A stretch of 8,664 nucleotides of DNA from Ilumatobacteraceae bacterium. GTDB lineage: Bacteria > Actinomycetota > Acidimicrobiia > Acidimicrobiales > Ilumatobacteraceae. Of the stretch, positions 1-6,046 are shown piece after piece. The notes beneath the pieces are model-generated. The model was given only the letters and a program-made list of their open reading frames with translations. It was not told the origin of the DNA and did not search any database. A program made the translations under genes and the position numbers. The stretch is taken from NCBI GenBank assembly GCA_016650435.1, contig JAENVT010000038.1:1-8664 (forward strand), in the 5' to 3' direction. The first letter of the stretch is position 1, and every line of letters starts with the position of its first letter.

Positions 1-251
1 AAAGTGCCCCAGTCGGTTGCAACGTGATAGAGCCGCGACCCGATGACTCCGGCGATCACTGCCCAGACCGCTATCGCGCTGGCGTCTTCGCGGGTGCCTT
101 GTCCTTTTGATTCCAGTCGGCGACCGAGCAACCAGACTGCGGTGATCACACCGAGCGCGATCATCAGACCGTAGGCATGTATCGACAGCGGCCCGATTGT
201 CAGCGCGCCACTCGATGGGCTGGGGATGCTGGCGAAAAACGCGACCATCAT
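1..251 (-). CDS. lgt: Prolipoprotein diacylglyceryl transferase, N-terminal part (cut by window edge)
   Basis: Lgt transfers diacylglycerol from phosphatidylglycerol to the lipobox cysteine of prolipoproteins in the cytoplasmic membrane, the first step of lipoprotein maturation. Only about 83 codons are present, because the gene runs off position 1. The visible part has the family's N-terminal layout: a short lead with IPSP, then GPLSIHAYG (residues 20-28), where HAYG is a conserved Lgt element. A membrane helix covers about 29-43, a charged loop (RRLESKGQG) follows, and a second helix ends in GSRLYHVATDW (71-81), typical of the second Lgt segment. The start is taken at ATG 251, which overlaps the upstream hydrolase stop as ATGA; a second ATG follows at once at 248, so the start is uncertain by one codon. 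No separate Shine-Dalgarno or -10 element was seen, so coupling to the hydrolase is likely. The catalytic region lies outside the window. Identification is confident from these motifs. Confidence 0.9.
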   Translation of the reverse strand, partial: MMVAFFASIPSPSSGALTIGPLSIHAYGLMIALGVITAVWLLGRRLESKGQGTREDASAIAVWAVIAGVIGSRLYHVATDWGT

Positions 252-1009
252 CGTTGGGTGACCTGTGCGGCAAACTTCGTCGTCGACTCGAAGATCAGAT
301 CCTTGTCGTAGTCCTGCGTTGCGACGTGGTAGCTACGCTCCAGCGTGATCCGCTCGACCGGGCCTCCATAACTCTCGGCAAGGAAGTCGCTCTGCACCGG
401 TTCGACAACGTGGTCTTGTGGAGAGCTGAGCAACAAGAGCGGCATCCGCATCTGTGGATACAGGTGGCTGAGTGGCTCGACCCCATCGACCAACAACGAC
501 ACCAATGCTTCGATTGGCGAGCCGTCGTACGCACTTTCCTTTGCATCGGGATCGGCGATGTCACTACCGATCCCGGGCAGTACCGCGGCGCCTTCAGCGG
601 CCATCCCCGTGAGCATCTCGACGATCTCCGGGACCTGCGGTTGCGTCACGGGATTGATGCACACCAAGCCGGCAACATCGGGATGGTCGGCGCCGAGGCG
701 CAGGGTCAGTGCACCACCCATGCTGAGGCCGACGACAACGACGTGGGTGCTGCGCTGTCGCAGCCGCTGATATGCGGCCTCAGCCTCGGCGGCCCAGTCG
801 GCCCATCGCGTCGGCAACATTTCCTCGATGACAGTCCCGTGCCCTGGTAGCAGGGGAAGTTCGACGTGGAAGCCGGCGCCGGCCAGCGCCTCGGCGACAC
901 CGCGCATCGAGGCGGGGTTCCCGGTAAAACCGTGCAGGACGACGGCGCCGTGCTGGCCTTCGGCTACATGTGACCAGGGCTCTGCCCCGGCGATGATCGG
1001 GTGGGTCAT
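248..1009 (-). CDS. Alpha/beta-fold serine hydrolase, Est30-like carboxylesterase
   Basis: A 253-residue cytosolic alpha/beta hydrolase with no signal peptide. The oxyanion-hole motif HGFTGNP is at residues 26-32, the nucleophile elbow GLSMGG at 94-99 (Ser96), the acid in SSPQDHVV (Asp199) and the histidine in SYHVAT (His228). The triad order and spacing, the HGFTG signature and the size of about 250 residues match the Est30 carboxylesterase / monoacylglycerol-lipase-like family, which cleaves short- to medium-chain esters. The natural substrate cannot be told from sequence. The open frame extends upstream to 1171, but that part overlaps the ferredoxin gene. ATG 1009 gives a family-typical length and leaves a 29-bp gap to the ferredoxin. 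No Shine-Dalgarno sequence precedes it; CATAAT lies 7 nt upstream. The end overlaps the lgt start by 4 bp, suggesting one transcript, although no functional link to lipoprotein maturation is established. Confidence 0.85.
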   Translation of the reverse strand: MTHPIIAGAEPWSHVAEGQHGAVVLHGFTGNPASMRGVAEALAGAGFHVELPLLPGHGTVIEEMLPTRWADWAAEAEAAYQRLRQRSTHVVVVGLSMGGALTLRLGADHPDVAGLVCINPVTQPQVPEIVEMLTGMAAEGAAVLPGIGSDIADPDAKESAYDGSPIEALVSLLVDGVEPLSHLYPQMRMPLLLLSSPQDHVVEPVQSDFLAESYGGPVERITLERSYHVATQDYDKDLIFESTTKFAAQVTQR

Positions 1010-1016
1010 GCCGTCG

Positions 1017-1022
1017 ATTATG
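1017..1022 (-). promoter_or_regulatory. Possible -10 element (CATAAT) for a leaderless hydrolase transcript
   Basis: On the minus strand CATAAT matches TATAAT at five of six positions and is followed by 7 nt (CGACGGC) and then ATG 1009, so transcription could start at the A of the start codon. No Shine-Dalgarno sequence is visible. The first T is replaced by C, which makes this the weakest member of the set of start-proximal -10-like elements in the window. Confidence 0.3.
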
Positions 1023-1038
1023 GCAGGGGGTTGCGGAT

Positions 1039-1350
1039 TCACACATAGGGATCGTCGGACGACAGCGGTTCTTCCCACCAGTCGTCCGGCACACCGGTCA
1101 CTTCCCACTCCGGAAATGGATAGATGCAATTCACCGGGCATGCAGGTAGGCACTTGTCGCACCCGCTGCACAGTTCAGGAAGGATGACGACGTCGGGACC
1201 GTGATTGAAGATTGCGCCGAACTGCGGAGGGCACGCACGCAGGCAGGCATCGCAGTTGATGCACTCGAGCATCTCGATACGCACCGGGATGTTCTGCCAC
1301 TTCGGGCTGCGCGTCCTCGTCGTGACTCGTTCGGTTCTGGCGGCCGACAT
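1039..1350 (-). CDS. Two-cluster bacterial-type ferredoxin with acidic C-terminal tail
   Basis: A 103-residue electron carrier with two CxxCxxCxxxCP motifs: Cys30, 33, 36, 40 and Cys60, 63, 66, 70. This is the classic pattern for two [4Fe-4S] clusters, each using three cysteines of one motif and the last of the other. An extra Cys74 follows in CPVNC. The 19 residues between the motifs are close to the usual spacing. After residue 76 comes a tail of about 27 residues rich in Asp, Glu and Trp (DDWWEEP), which could be a partner-docking surface; that is inference. The start is set at ATG 1350 because a -10-like TACACT lies 7 nt upstream. An in-frame GTG at residue 23, just before RIEMLECINC, would give a shorter protein closer to the cluster domain and cannot be excluded. 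The redox partner is unknown. The neighbours (HD-GYP upstream, hydrolase downstream) do not reveal it. Confidence 0.85.
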   Translation of the reverse strand: MSAARTERVTTRTRSPKWQNIPVRIEMLECINCDACLRACPPQFGAIFNHGPDVVILPELCSGCDKCLPACPVNCIYPFPEWEVTGVPDDWWEEPLSSDDPYV

Positions 1351-1357
1351 CCGCGCG

Positions 1358-1363
1358 AGTGTA
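1358..1363 (-). promoter_or_regulatory. Putative -10 element (TACACT) for a leaderless ferredoxin mRNA
   Basis: TACACT on the minus strand fits TANNNT and is followed by 7 nt (CGCGCGG) and ATG 1350. It lies in the 31-bp gap after the HD-GYP stop codon. No Shine-Dalgarno sequence and no convincing -35 box are visible. If correct, the ferredoxin can be expressed independently of the HD-GYP gene. Confidence 0.45.
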
Positions 1364-1381
1364 AGCCGAGGCGGCGTTGCC

Positions 1382-3106
1382 CTAGCCCTCGGTCGCTGCC
1401 GCGTCGTGCCTGGCAATGACTTCGATGAGGGCGTCGACGATGCGCGGCTCGAACTGGGTTCCCTTGCCGGCAAGGATGTGGTCGACAGCCTCCTGCGACG
1501 TCCAGGCGTGCTTGTAGCGATGGGCCGTCACCAGAGCGTCGTAGACATCGGCGACGGCGACGATTCGCCCGCTCAGCGGGATTCCTGTCCCCGCTGCTCC
1601 CGACGGATAGCCGCTGCCGTCCCAACGCTCGTGATGGGAAATTGCAACCTCTGCCGCCAGCAGGATCAAGGTCGATTTGCTTCCGGCGAAAACCGTCGCA
1701 CCGACGGTCGTGTGCGTCTTCATGATCTCGAATTCGGCATCGGTCAAGGAACCCGGCTTTTGCAAGATGGAGTCGGGCACGCCGACCTTGCCGACGTCGT
1801 GCAATCGGCCCGCCAAGCGCAGTTCCTCTGCCCAGCTGCGATCCTCGTTCAACTGCAGAGCAAGTTCGGCTGCCAGTTCGCCGACCCGCGATGAGTGCTC
1901 GCCAGAGTCGGGATCGCGGTACTCGGCGATCGTCGCAAGGCGTTCGAATGCCTCGTAGTGCTGCTCTTCGAGATCCTGCGTGCGGGCGCCGACAAGCTCT
2001 TCCAACTCGGTGGTTCGAACTCGCAGTAGTTCGGCTTGGTCGCGGGCCGCAAGCGTGTCGTGCGTGATTTGCAGTGTCTTGATTCGCAGGTCTGTGTCTC
2101 GGTTGAAGATCGTTTCATGGATCCGGGTGCACGCCTCGCGATGCAGCAACGCTTCCTCGTACCGCCCGAGCGACTTGAGAACGTCGGCCAGCAAACCGTG
2201 GGCGACCAACTCCATGTCGGAGAAATCGCCGTGCTGAGCTACAGCAACAGCCTTCTCGAGAATCGTGATCGCCTCGGCCGTGTCGCTGCTGGCGATGTGT
2301 ACCCGGCCTCGGGCGATGAGCACCGCAAGGAGAGCCATCGGTTGCGTTCGCGTGAGCTGGGCAGCAATGCGGTTCAGCGACTCGTCTGCCTCGTCGAGAC
2401 AGGCGTTCGCCTGCGGCAGCAAGTGAAGGTCTGCATATGCCTCGGCAAGGTTGGCCAGGATCTCGGCGACGTGTTCGGGCAGATGCTCGCGTGCGATCTC
2501 TAGCGCAGCTTCGCCCAAGCTGACCGCGAGCAGGTTCTCTTGGCGCTCGGCGCGAACCTTGGCCATGTTGGCGAGGGTGATTGCGTCGAAGCCACGCCGC
2601 GGGCTCTTGCGGTTGGCCTCGAGTGCTGCCTCGTAGGTGACGATTGCCCTGTCGGTGTCGCGCAGGCTGTGGTGAACCGCGGCGATGGTGTTGAGCAAGT
2701 TGCCGAGGTCGGCAAGGTCGGCCGTGGACCGGTAGAGCTCCAACGCCTGGAGCAGGCTCTCGAGAGCCTGCGAATAGTTGCCGGCTTGATGATGCACCAC
2801 GCCGACGAGGTTCAGCGCCCAGATTTCGACAACCGGGGCCGCGCAGCGCCGTGCGAGATCTCTCGACTCGAGCGCAAGCCCAAATGCTTCGTCGAGTTGC
2901 CCGAGTTGGTAGGTGACGCTGGCCAGGCGATACAACGCCTCGGCTTCGGCGGGCTGGTCACCGTTCGAGCGGGCCAGAACCCTGGCTTGCTGTACCAACG
3001 ATCGTGACCGGATCATGTCGTCGGTCTCGGCTGAGCGCGCCTCATCAAGAAGGTCGCGGACGGACTTGCCGTTGCCTGCCCCCTCCTTCAATGATGTCGC
3101 AGACAT
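1382..3106 (-). CDS. TPR-repeat protein with C-terminal HD-GYP phosphodiesterase domain
   Basis: A soluble signalling protein of 574 residues from ATG 3106. Residues about 54-330 form tandem tetratricopeptide repeats with a period near 40 (for example ALNLVGVVHHQAGNYSQALE around 97-116). A helical, coiled-coil-like linker covers about 331-383. The HD-GYP domain follows from about 384: His404 in GEHSSRV, HDVGK at 436-440, HHERWDGSGYP at 491-501, then RIVAVADVYDAL. All hallmark metal-binding and GYP residues are present, so phosphodiesterase activity on cyclic di-GMP or a related cyclic dinucleotide is expected; the nucleotide itself is not proven. There is no receiver domain and no membrane segment, so input probably comes through the TPR scaffold. 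The start is uncertain: the frame stays open upstream to 3268, an in-frame GTG lies at 3169, and no Shine-Dalgarno sequence precedes either site. It reads divergently from the M48 protease gene, and its own regulation may involve the dyad at 3221-3253. Confidence 0.88.
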   Translation of the reverse strand: MSATSLKEGAGNGKSVRDLLDEARSAETDDMIRSRSLVQQARVLARSNGDQPAEAEALYRLASVTYQLGQLDEAFGLALESRDLARRCAAPVVEIWALNLVGVVHHQAGNYSQALESLLQALELYRSTADLADLGNLLNTIAAVHHSLRDTDRAIVTYEAALEANRKSPRRGFDAITLANMAKVRAERQENLLAVSLGEAALEIAREHLPEHVAEILANLAEAYADLHLLPQANACLDEADESLNRIAAQLTRTQPMALLAVLIARGRVHIASSDTAEAITILEKAVAVAQHGDFSDMELVAHGLLADVLKSLGRYEEALLHREACTRIHETIFNRDTDLRIKTLQITHDTLAARDQAELLRVRTTELEELVGARTQDLEEQHYEAFERLATIAEYRDPDSGEHSSRVGELAAELALQLNEDRSWAEELRLAGRLHDVGKVGVPDSILQKPGSLTDAEFEIMKTHTTVGATVFAGSKSTLILLAAEVAISHHERWDGSGYPSGAAGTGIPLSGRIVAVADVYDALVTAHRYKHAWTSQEAVDHILAGKGTQFEPRIVDALIEVIARHDAAATEG

Positions 3107-3220
3107 CGCCAACGATCGACCCAACCCTTCGGTCCCGTCGGACCACGTGAAACGACTTGTGAACGCCACGTCGGCGCCACACGTGGATATCGGCAGACTG
3201 TGATCAAAGCTTGACTGATG

Positions 3221-3253
3221 CGTACAGTGAGCCGTGACCACACTCAGTGTACG
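3221..3253. promoter_or_regulatory. Imperfect 33-bp dyad between divergent genes, candidate operator
   Basis: CGTACAGTGAG (3221-3231) and CTCAGTGTACG (3243-3253) are inverted copies of each other with 10 of 11 positions matching around an 11-bp centre. The dyad lies in the 201-bp region between the HD-GYP and M48 protease starts. Each arm contains a -10-like hexamer: TACAGT (3223-3228) reading right and TACACT (3251-3246) reading left. A repressor site covering promoters in both directions is plausible. No good -35 boxes are visible, and no regulator gene lies in the window. The rest of 3107-3307 shows nothing further apart from the leader elements listed at 3278-3311. Confidence 0.4.
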
Positions 3254-3277
3254 TACGGCCACCGGCAATCCTGGCCG

Positions 3278-3283
3278 TATCGT
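3278..3283 (+). promoter_or_regulatory. Possible -10 element (TATCGT) upstream of the M48 protease gene
   Basis: TATCGT fits TANNNT and is followed by 7 nt (TACCGAG) and then ATG 3291, the first codon of a six-codon ORF that ends at the protease start. Transcription from about 3290 would give a short leader containing the Shine-Dalgarno sequence. A -35 box is not evident. Confidence 0.35.
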
Positions 3284-3290
3284 TACCGAG

Positions 3291-3311
3291 ATGCGGGGAG
3301 GGAGGCGGTGA
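3291..3311 (+). CDS. Possible six-codon leader ORF (MRGGRR) overlapping the M48 protease start
   Basis: ATG CGG GGA GGG AGG CGG TGA encodes Met-Arg-Gly-Gly-Arg-Arg. Its stop overlaps the protease start as GTGA (3308-3311). The mini-ORF runs through the purine-rich Shine-Dalgarno tract and lies at leaderless distance from TATCGT (3278-3283). Translation here could deliver ribosomes to the GTG start or tune access to the Shine-Dalgarno sequence. It is also easy to obtain such an ORF by chance from a GGGGAGGGAGG tract preceded by ATG, so this is a hypothesis only. Confidence 0.25.
   Translation: MRGGRR
3295..3305 (+). promoter_or_regulatory. Shine-Dalgarno tract that sets the M48 protease start
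   Basis: The tract GGGGAGGGAGG ends 2 nt before GTG 3308, and its first GGGGAGG core (3296-3302) ends 5 nt before it. It is the only clear Shine-Dalgarno sequence ahead of a gene in the window. It supports GTG 3308 over the upstream in-frame ATG at 3218, which would add 30 residues of non-family-like, charged sequence. Confidence 0.6.
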
Positions 3312-4198
3312 CCAGCACTCGGCGCCGGATCGACAGCTCGGCAATCTCTGCGTTTCTGCCAGTCGTTGCCGTCATTCCACTGTGGCTTTTGGCACTCGCG
3401 GTTGTCTGGCTGCCACTACGCGTGGTCTGGCACATCTCCTTCGTGGCGCTCGCGCTGGGATACCTCGCCGCAGTGTTGTTGCTCTTCCTGCGTCCGGTAC
3501 AGGTGGTGGTGCTTGCACCGCTGCTCGGCGCCCGACGCCCGACCCGGCAGGAGCGGGCAACGCTCGATGTTGCCTGGCGGTCGGTGCTTCAGGCCAACCG
3601 CTTGCCGGCCCGACGATTCGTCATCGCCGTGCTCCCAATCGACGAGCTGAACGCGTTTGCTTGCGGCGGTCACCTCGTCGTGGTGACCTCATACGCCATC
3701 GACACGTTGCCACGCGACGAACTCAGCGGCGTGCTGGCCCACGAGCTCAGCCATCACCTCGGCTCGCACACTGTGGCGCTGACGATCGGCCACTGGCTGA
3801 GCCTTCCCGTCTTCGTCCTCGCCCGCATCGGCTTCTTCCTGCAGAACGTGGCAACCGCAGCGACGCGCACGTTCGCCCGGCGTTCCTCGTCGTTGACGGT
3901 GATCGGCCAATTTGTCAGCGCGCTGCTGATGGCGGTTTCGTGGATCTTCCTCAGCGGGCTCCTGCTCAGCAACGCCATTGCCAATGTGGTCGGACGCAAC
4001 GCCGAGATGCAAGCCGATCGTCGCGCCGTCACGATGGGCTTCGGCAGGCCACTCGCTAGTGCCCTGCGGCGGGTGATCAACGAACGCCGCGGCGAGCGTC
4101 CGACCACGCTGCGCGAACGCCTGGCCGCAACACATCCGCCGGCGCGGACTCGCGTCGCCCAGATCGAAGCCTTACTGCGGTTGCGCCGCAACCGATAG
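3308..4198 (+). CDS. M48-family (HtpX-like) membrane zinc metalloprotease
   Basis: A 296-residue integral membrane protease. Two hydrophobic helices are near residues 14-38 and 43-62. The catalytic core follows: NAFACGGHLVVVTS (115-128, typical for M48) and the zinc motif HELSH (145-149, with catalytic Glu146). Further helices lie at about 155-180 and 199-222. The third zinc ligand is expected to be Glu233 in NAEMQADRRAV (231-241), and THPP at 275-278 is the usual C-terminal M48 element. This layout matches HtpX-type quality-control proteases that cleave membrane proteins, with the active site facing the cytoplasm. The start is GTG 3308, chosen for its Shine-Dalgarno tract. The stop TAG lies 9 bp before the ABC ATPase GTG, and the same TAG forms part of a possible -10 for that gene. 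A role in servicing the exporter encoded next is possible but unsupported beyond adjacency. The specific substrate is unknown. Confidence 0.88.
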   Translation: MTSTRRRIDSSAISAFLPVVAVIPLWLLALAVVWLPLRVVWHISFVALALGYLAAVLLLFLRPVQVVVLAPLLGARRPTRQERATLDVAWRSVLQANRLPARRFVIAVLPIDELNAFACGGHLVVVTSYAIDTLPRDELSGVLAHELSHHLGSHTVALTIGHWLSLPVFVLARIGFFLQNVATAATRTFARRSSSLTVIGQFVSALLMAVSWIFLSGLLLSNAIANVVGRNAEMQADRRAVTMGFGRPLASALRRVINERRGERPTTLRERLAATHPPARTRVAQIEALLRLRRNR

Positions 4199-4201
4199 CG
4201 T
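4196..4201 (+). promoter_or_regulatory. Putative -10 element (TAGCGT) overlapping the M48 stop codon
   Basis: TAGCGT begins with the TAG stop codon of the protease gene and is followed by 6 nt (CCGTCC) and GTG 4208. The same hexamer at the same distance precedes the oxidoreductase start at 7413. There is no Shine-Dalgarno sequence in the 9-bp gap. It would allow leaderless expression of the exporter genes from inside the operon. No clear -35 box was found. Confidence 0.42.
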
Positions 4202-4207
4202 CCGTCC

Positions 4208-5194
4208 GTGCACTCAGCGCTGCAGACACGACGGCTCACCCGTCGATTTGGCGAAACCGTCGCAGTCGACGGAATCGATCTCGACGTTGCCGCTGGCGAG
4301 ATCTATGGGTTCCTCGGCCCGAACGGCGCCGGAAAGAGCACCACAGTTCGCATGCTCACGACTCTACTGTTGCCGTCCGCCGGCACCGCGACGGTCGCCG
4401 GATTCGACGTCCGCGAGAAGGCCGACATGGTCCGTCTGCGCATCGGTGTCGCGCTGCAGGACGCGGCCTTGGATCCAAAGCAGACCGGTCGCGAACTGCT
4501 CGATCTGCAGGGCCGCCTCTACGGGCTCGGCCTCGCCGAGCGTCGCCAACGCATCGCTGAGCTGTTGGTTCTCGTCGACATCGATGCGGCGATCGATCAC
4601 CGGATCGGTACGTATTCCGGTGGGATGAAGCGTCGTCTTGATCTGGCCGCCGCGCTCGTGCACGAACCTGAGGTGCTGTTTCTCGACGAGCCGACGACCG
4701 GTCTCGACCCTCTCAGCCGCGCCGCGGTCTGGGAAGAGGTACGCAGGCTCAACGAGCAGCGCGGCATGACCATCTTCCTCACCACCCAATACCTCGAAGA
4801 AGCCGATGCCTTGGCTGACCGGGTGGGGATCATTGCCAGAGGACGAATCGTTGCCGAGGGCACGCCCGCCGATCTCAAGCGCTCCGTCGGGTCCGATGTG
4901 ATCATCGCCAAAGGCCAGCCAGGAGATGGGGATCACATCAAGCAGATCCTGTCTGCGGTTGAAGGTCTTGGTTCGGTCGAGTCGGCCGGCGACGAAGTTG
5001 TCATCTCGGTGACCAATGGCGCCAAGGCCATCAGTCCGGTGGCTGTGGCCTTGTCGGAGGCAGGCATCGCCGTTGAAGGTCTGACCTTGCGCACACCGAC
5101 GCTCGACGACGTGTTCCTGCGCGTGACCGGCGAGCGGATGGGCAACGAACGCGCAGCACCCGCGCCGCGCCCGGCCGAGAGTGAAGCACCATGA
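4208..5194 (+). CDS. ABC transporter ATP-binding protein, DrrA-like (drug/lipid export family)
   Basis: A 328-residue cytoplasmic ATPase that powers export through the permease encoded next. Visible motifs are Walker A GPNGAGKST (37-45), Q-loop Gln84, signature YSGGMKRR (136-143) and Walker B VLFLDEP with catalytic Glu161 (156-162), followed by TTGLDP. The switch position reads TTQYLEEAD (192-200), with Gln194 where most ABC ATPases have His; Gln here is a known trait of the daunorubicin-resistance DrrA family. A C-terminal domain of about 100 residues ends in PTLDDVFLRVTG (297-308), also typical of DrrA, and a Pro/Ala/Glu-rich tail follows. The GTG start is the only good one: it opens just before the canonical first strand and lies 9 bp after the protease stop. 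The gene overlaps the permease by ATGA. The transported substrate (antibiotic, lipid or other amphiphile) cannot be read from sequence. Confidence 0.92.
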   Translation: MHSALQTRRLTRRFGETVAVDGIDLDVAAGEIYGFLGPNGAGKSTTVRMLTTLLLPSAGTATVAGFDVREKADMVRLRIGVALQDAALDPKQTGRELLDLQGRLYGLGLAERRQRIAELLVLVDIDAAIDHRIGTYSGGMKRRLDLAAALVHEPEVLFLDEPTTGLDPLSRAAVWEEVRRLNEQRGMTIFLTTQYLEEADALADRVGIIARGRIVAEGTPADLKRSVGSDVIIAKGQPGDGDHIKQILSAVEGLGSVESAGDEVVISVTNGAKAISPVAVALSEAGIAVEGLTLRTPTLDDVFLRVTGERMGNERAAPAPRPAESEAP

Positions 5195-6000
5195 GCGCGC
5201 CGCCTGCCACCACCGCTCGGGTCACCCCACGCAGCGCCGGCTTTGTCGAGGATCTTCGCAGTGTGTCGTTGCGGGCCATCCGACTGACCTGGCGCGATCC
5301 CGAGGCGTTTCTGCCGGCACTCGTCATCCCCGTGTTCTTCTTCGTCGTCAACGTCGGTGCGCTGCAGAAGTTCGTCGAGGGCAGCTTCCCGGCGAACTTC
5401 GACTACAAGGCGTTCCAGCTTCCGGTTGCGGTTGTGTTCGCCGTGACCGGAGTCAGCCGCGCCAACTCGCTGGTGCTTGACATTCAGAACGGATACTTCG
5501 ACCGGCTGCTCCTCACGCCCGTCAGCCGAGGCACGCTGCTGCTCGGACTGATGAGTGCCGATGTCGTGTTGATCATCGCGCTGGCAACACCGGTTGCACT
5601 GCTCGGCCTGGCGATCGGCATCCATTCCGCAACCGGTCTGCTCGGCGTCGTGGTCTTCGTGCTGATGGCCGGGCTGTGGGGCCTCGCCTTTACAGGATTT
5701 CCGTATTCGATCGCGCTGCGAACCGGAAACCCGACCGCCGTCAACAACGCCTTCCTGCTGTTCTTTCCCTTCGCCTTTTTGACGACCGCATATCTCCCCC
5801 AGGAGAGCATGACCGGCTGGCTGGCCACTGCGACGAAGTTCAATCCGACCACCTACCTGCTCGAAGGGATGCGCGCCCTGCTGCAAGACGGCTGGCATTG
5901 GGCACCCATCGGGAAAGCATTGCTGTCGATCGCCGGCGTCGGCATCGTGTCGTTCAGCCTCGCCTTCGCCGCCCTGCGCGGCCGCGTCAAGCGCAACTAG
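5191..6000 (+). CDS. ABC-2 type transporter permease, DrrB-like
   Basis: A 269-residue membrane protein with six predicted helices, at about residues 38-56, 76-96, 118-142, 149-171, 184-201 and 239-262, preceded by a cytoplasmic N-terminus of about 37 residues. The cytoplasmic segment NGYFDRLLLTPVSR (100-113) is the conserved ABC-2 coupling region that contacts the ATPase. FNPTTYLLEGMRALL (217-231) is the conserved element before the last helix in DrrB/ABC-2 permeases. It forms the membrane channel of the exporter with the ATPase encoded directly upstream. The ATG lies inside the ATPase stop (ATGA), a classic sign of translational coupling and fixed stoichiometry; two copies of each are expected in the complex. 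The stop codon is followed immediately by the hairpin at 6001-6041, so this is probably the last gene of the transcript. Substrate unknown. Confidence 0.92.
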   Translation: MSAPPATTARVTPRSAGFVEDLRSVSLRAIRLTWRDPEAFLPALVIPVFFFVVNVGALQKFVEGSFPANFDYKAFQLPVAVVFAVTGVSRANSLVLDIQNGYFDRLLLTPVSRGTLLLGLMSADVVLIIALATPVALLGLAIGIHSATGLLGVVVFVLMAGLWGLAFTGFPYSIALRTGNPTAVNNAFLLFFPFAFLTTAYLPQESMTGWLATATKFNPTTYLLEGMRALLQDGWHWAPIGKALLSIAGVGIVSFSLAFAALRGRVKRN

Positions 6001-6041
6001 TGGAGTGCTTCAGCGCACCCAGGTGGGCGCGAAACACTCCA
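6001..6041. terminator. Long hairpin between convergent genes, probable bidirectional terminator
   Basis: TGGAGTG (6001-6007) pairs with CACTCCA (6035-6041), TTC (6009-6011) with GAA (6031-6033), and a GC-rich inner stem forms from GCGCACC (6013-6019) with GGT and GCGC (6022-6030). It fills most of the 46-bp gap between the permease stop and the stop of the oppositely oriented YbaK gene. There is no T-tract on either side, so it is not a textbook intrinsic terminator. U-less hairpins of this kind are common at convergent gene ends in high-GC actinomycetes. Confidence 0.65.
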
Positions 6042-6046
6042 CTCGG

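Noticed and set aside
197..850. Plus-strand open frame of 217 codons opposite the alpha/beta hydrolase
   Set aside because: It lies antisense to a gene with a complete catalytic triad, shows no family motif and has a composition typical of the reverse frame of GC-rich coding DNA.
1010..1171. N-terminal extension of the hydrolase frame up to 1171
   Set aside because: It overlaps the ferredoxin coding region, adds residues with no family similarity, and ATG 1009 gives the normal length.
1205..1894. Plus-strand open frame of 229 codons opposite the ferredoxin and HD-GYP genes
   Set aside because: It crosses two well-supported genes on the other strand and has no recognisable domain.
3218..3307. 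Upstream ATG 3218 as the M48 protease start
   Set aside because: The added 30 residues are polar and unlike M48 N-termini, and they run through the dyad; GTG 3308 has a strong Shine-Dalgarno tract.
3247..4059. Plus-strand open frame of 270 codons overlapping the M48 protease in another frame
   Set aside because: It is Arg-, Ala- and Pro-rich with no motif; the M48 frame holds HELSH and membrane helices.
4933..5898. Minus-strand open frame of 321 codons opposite the exporter genes
   Set aside because: The product is rich in Gln, His, Glu and Arg, as expected from the complement of membrane-helix codons, and both opposite genes are clear.
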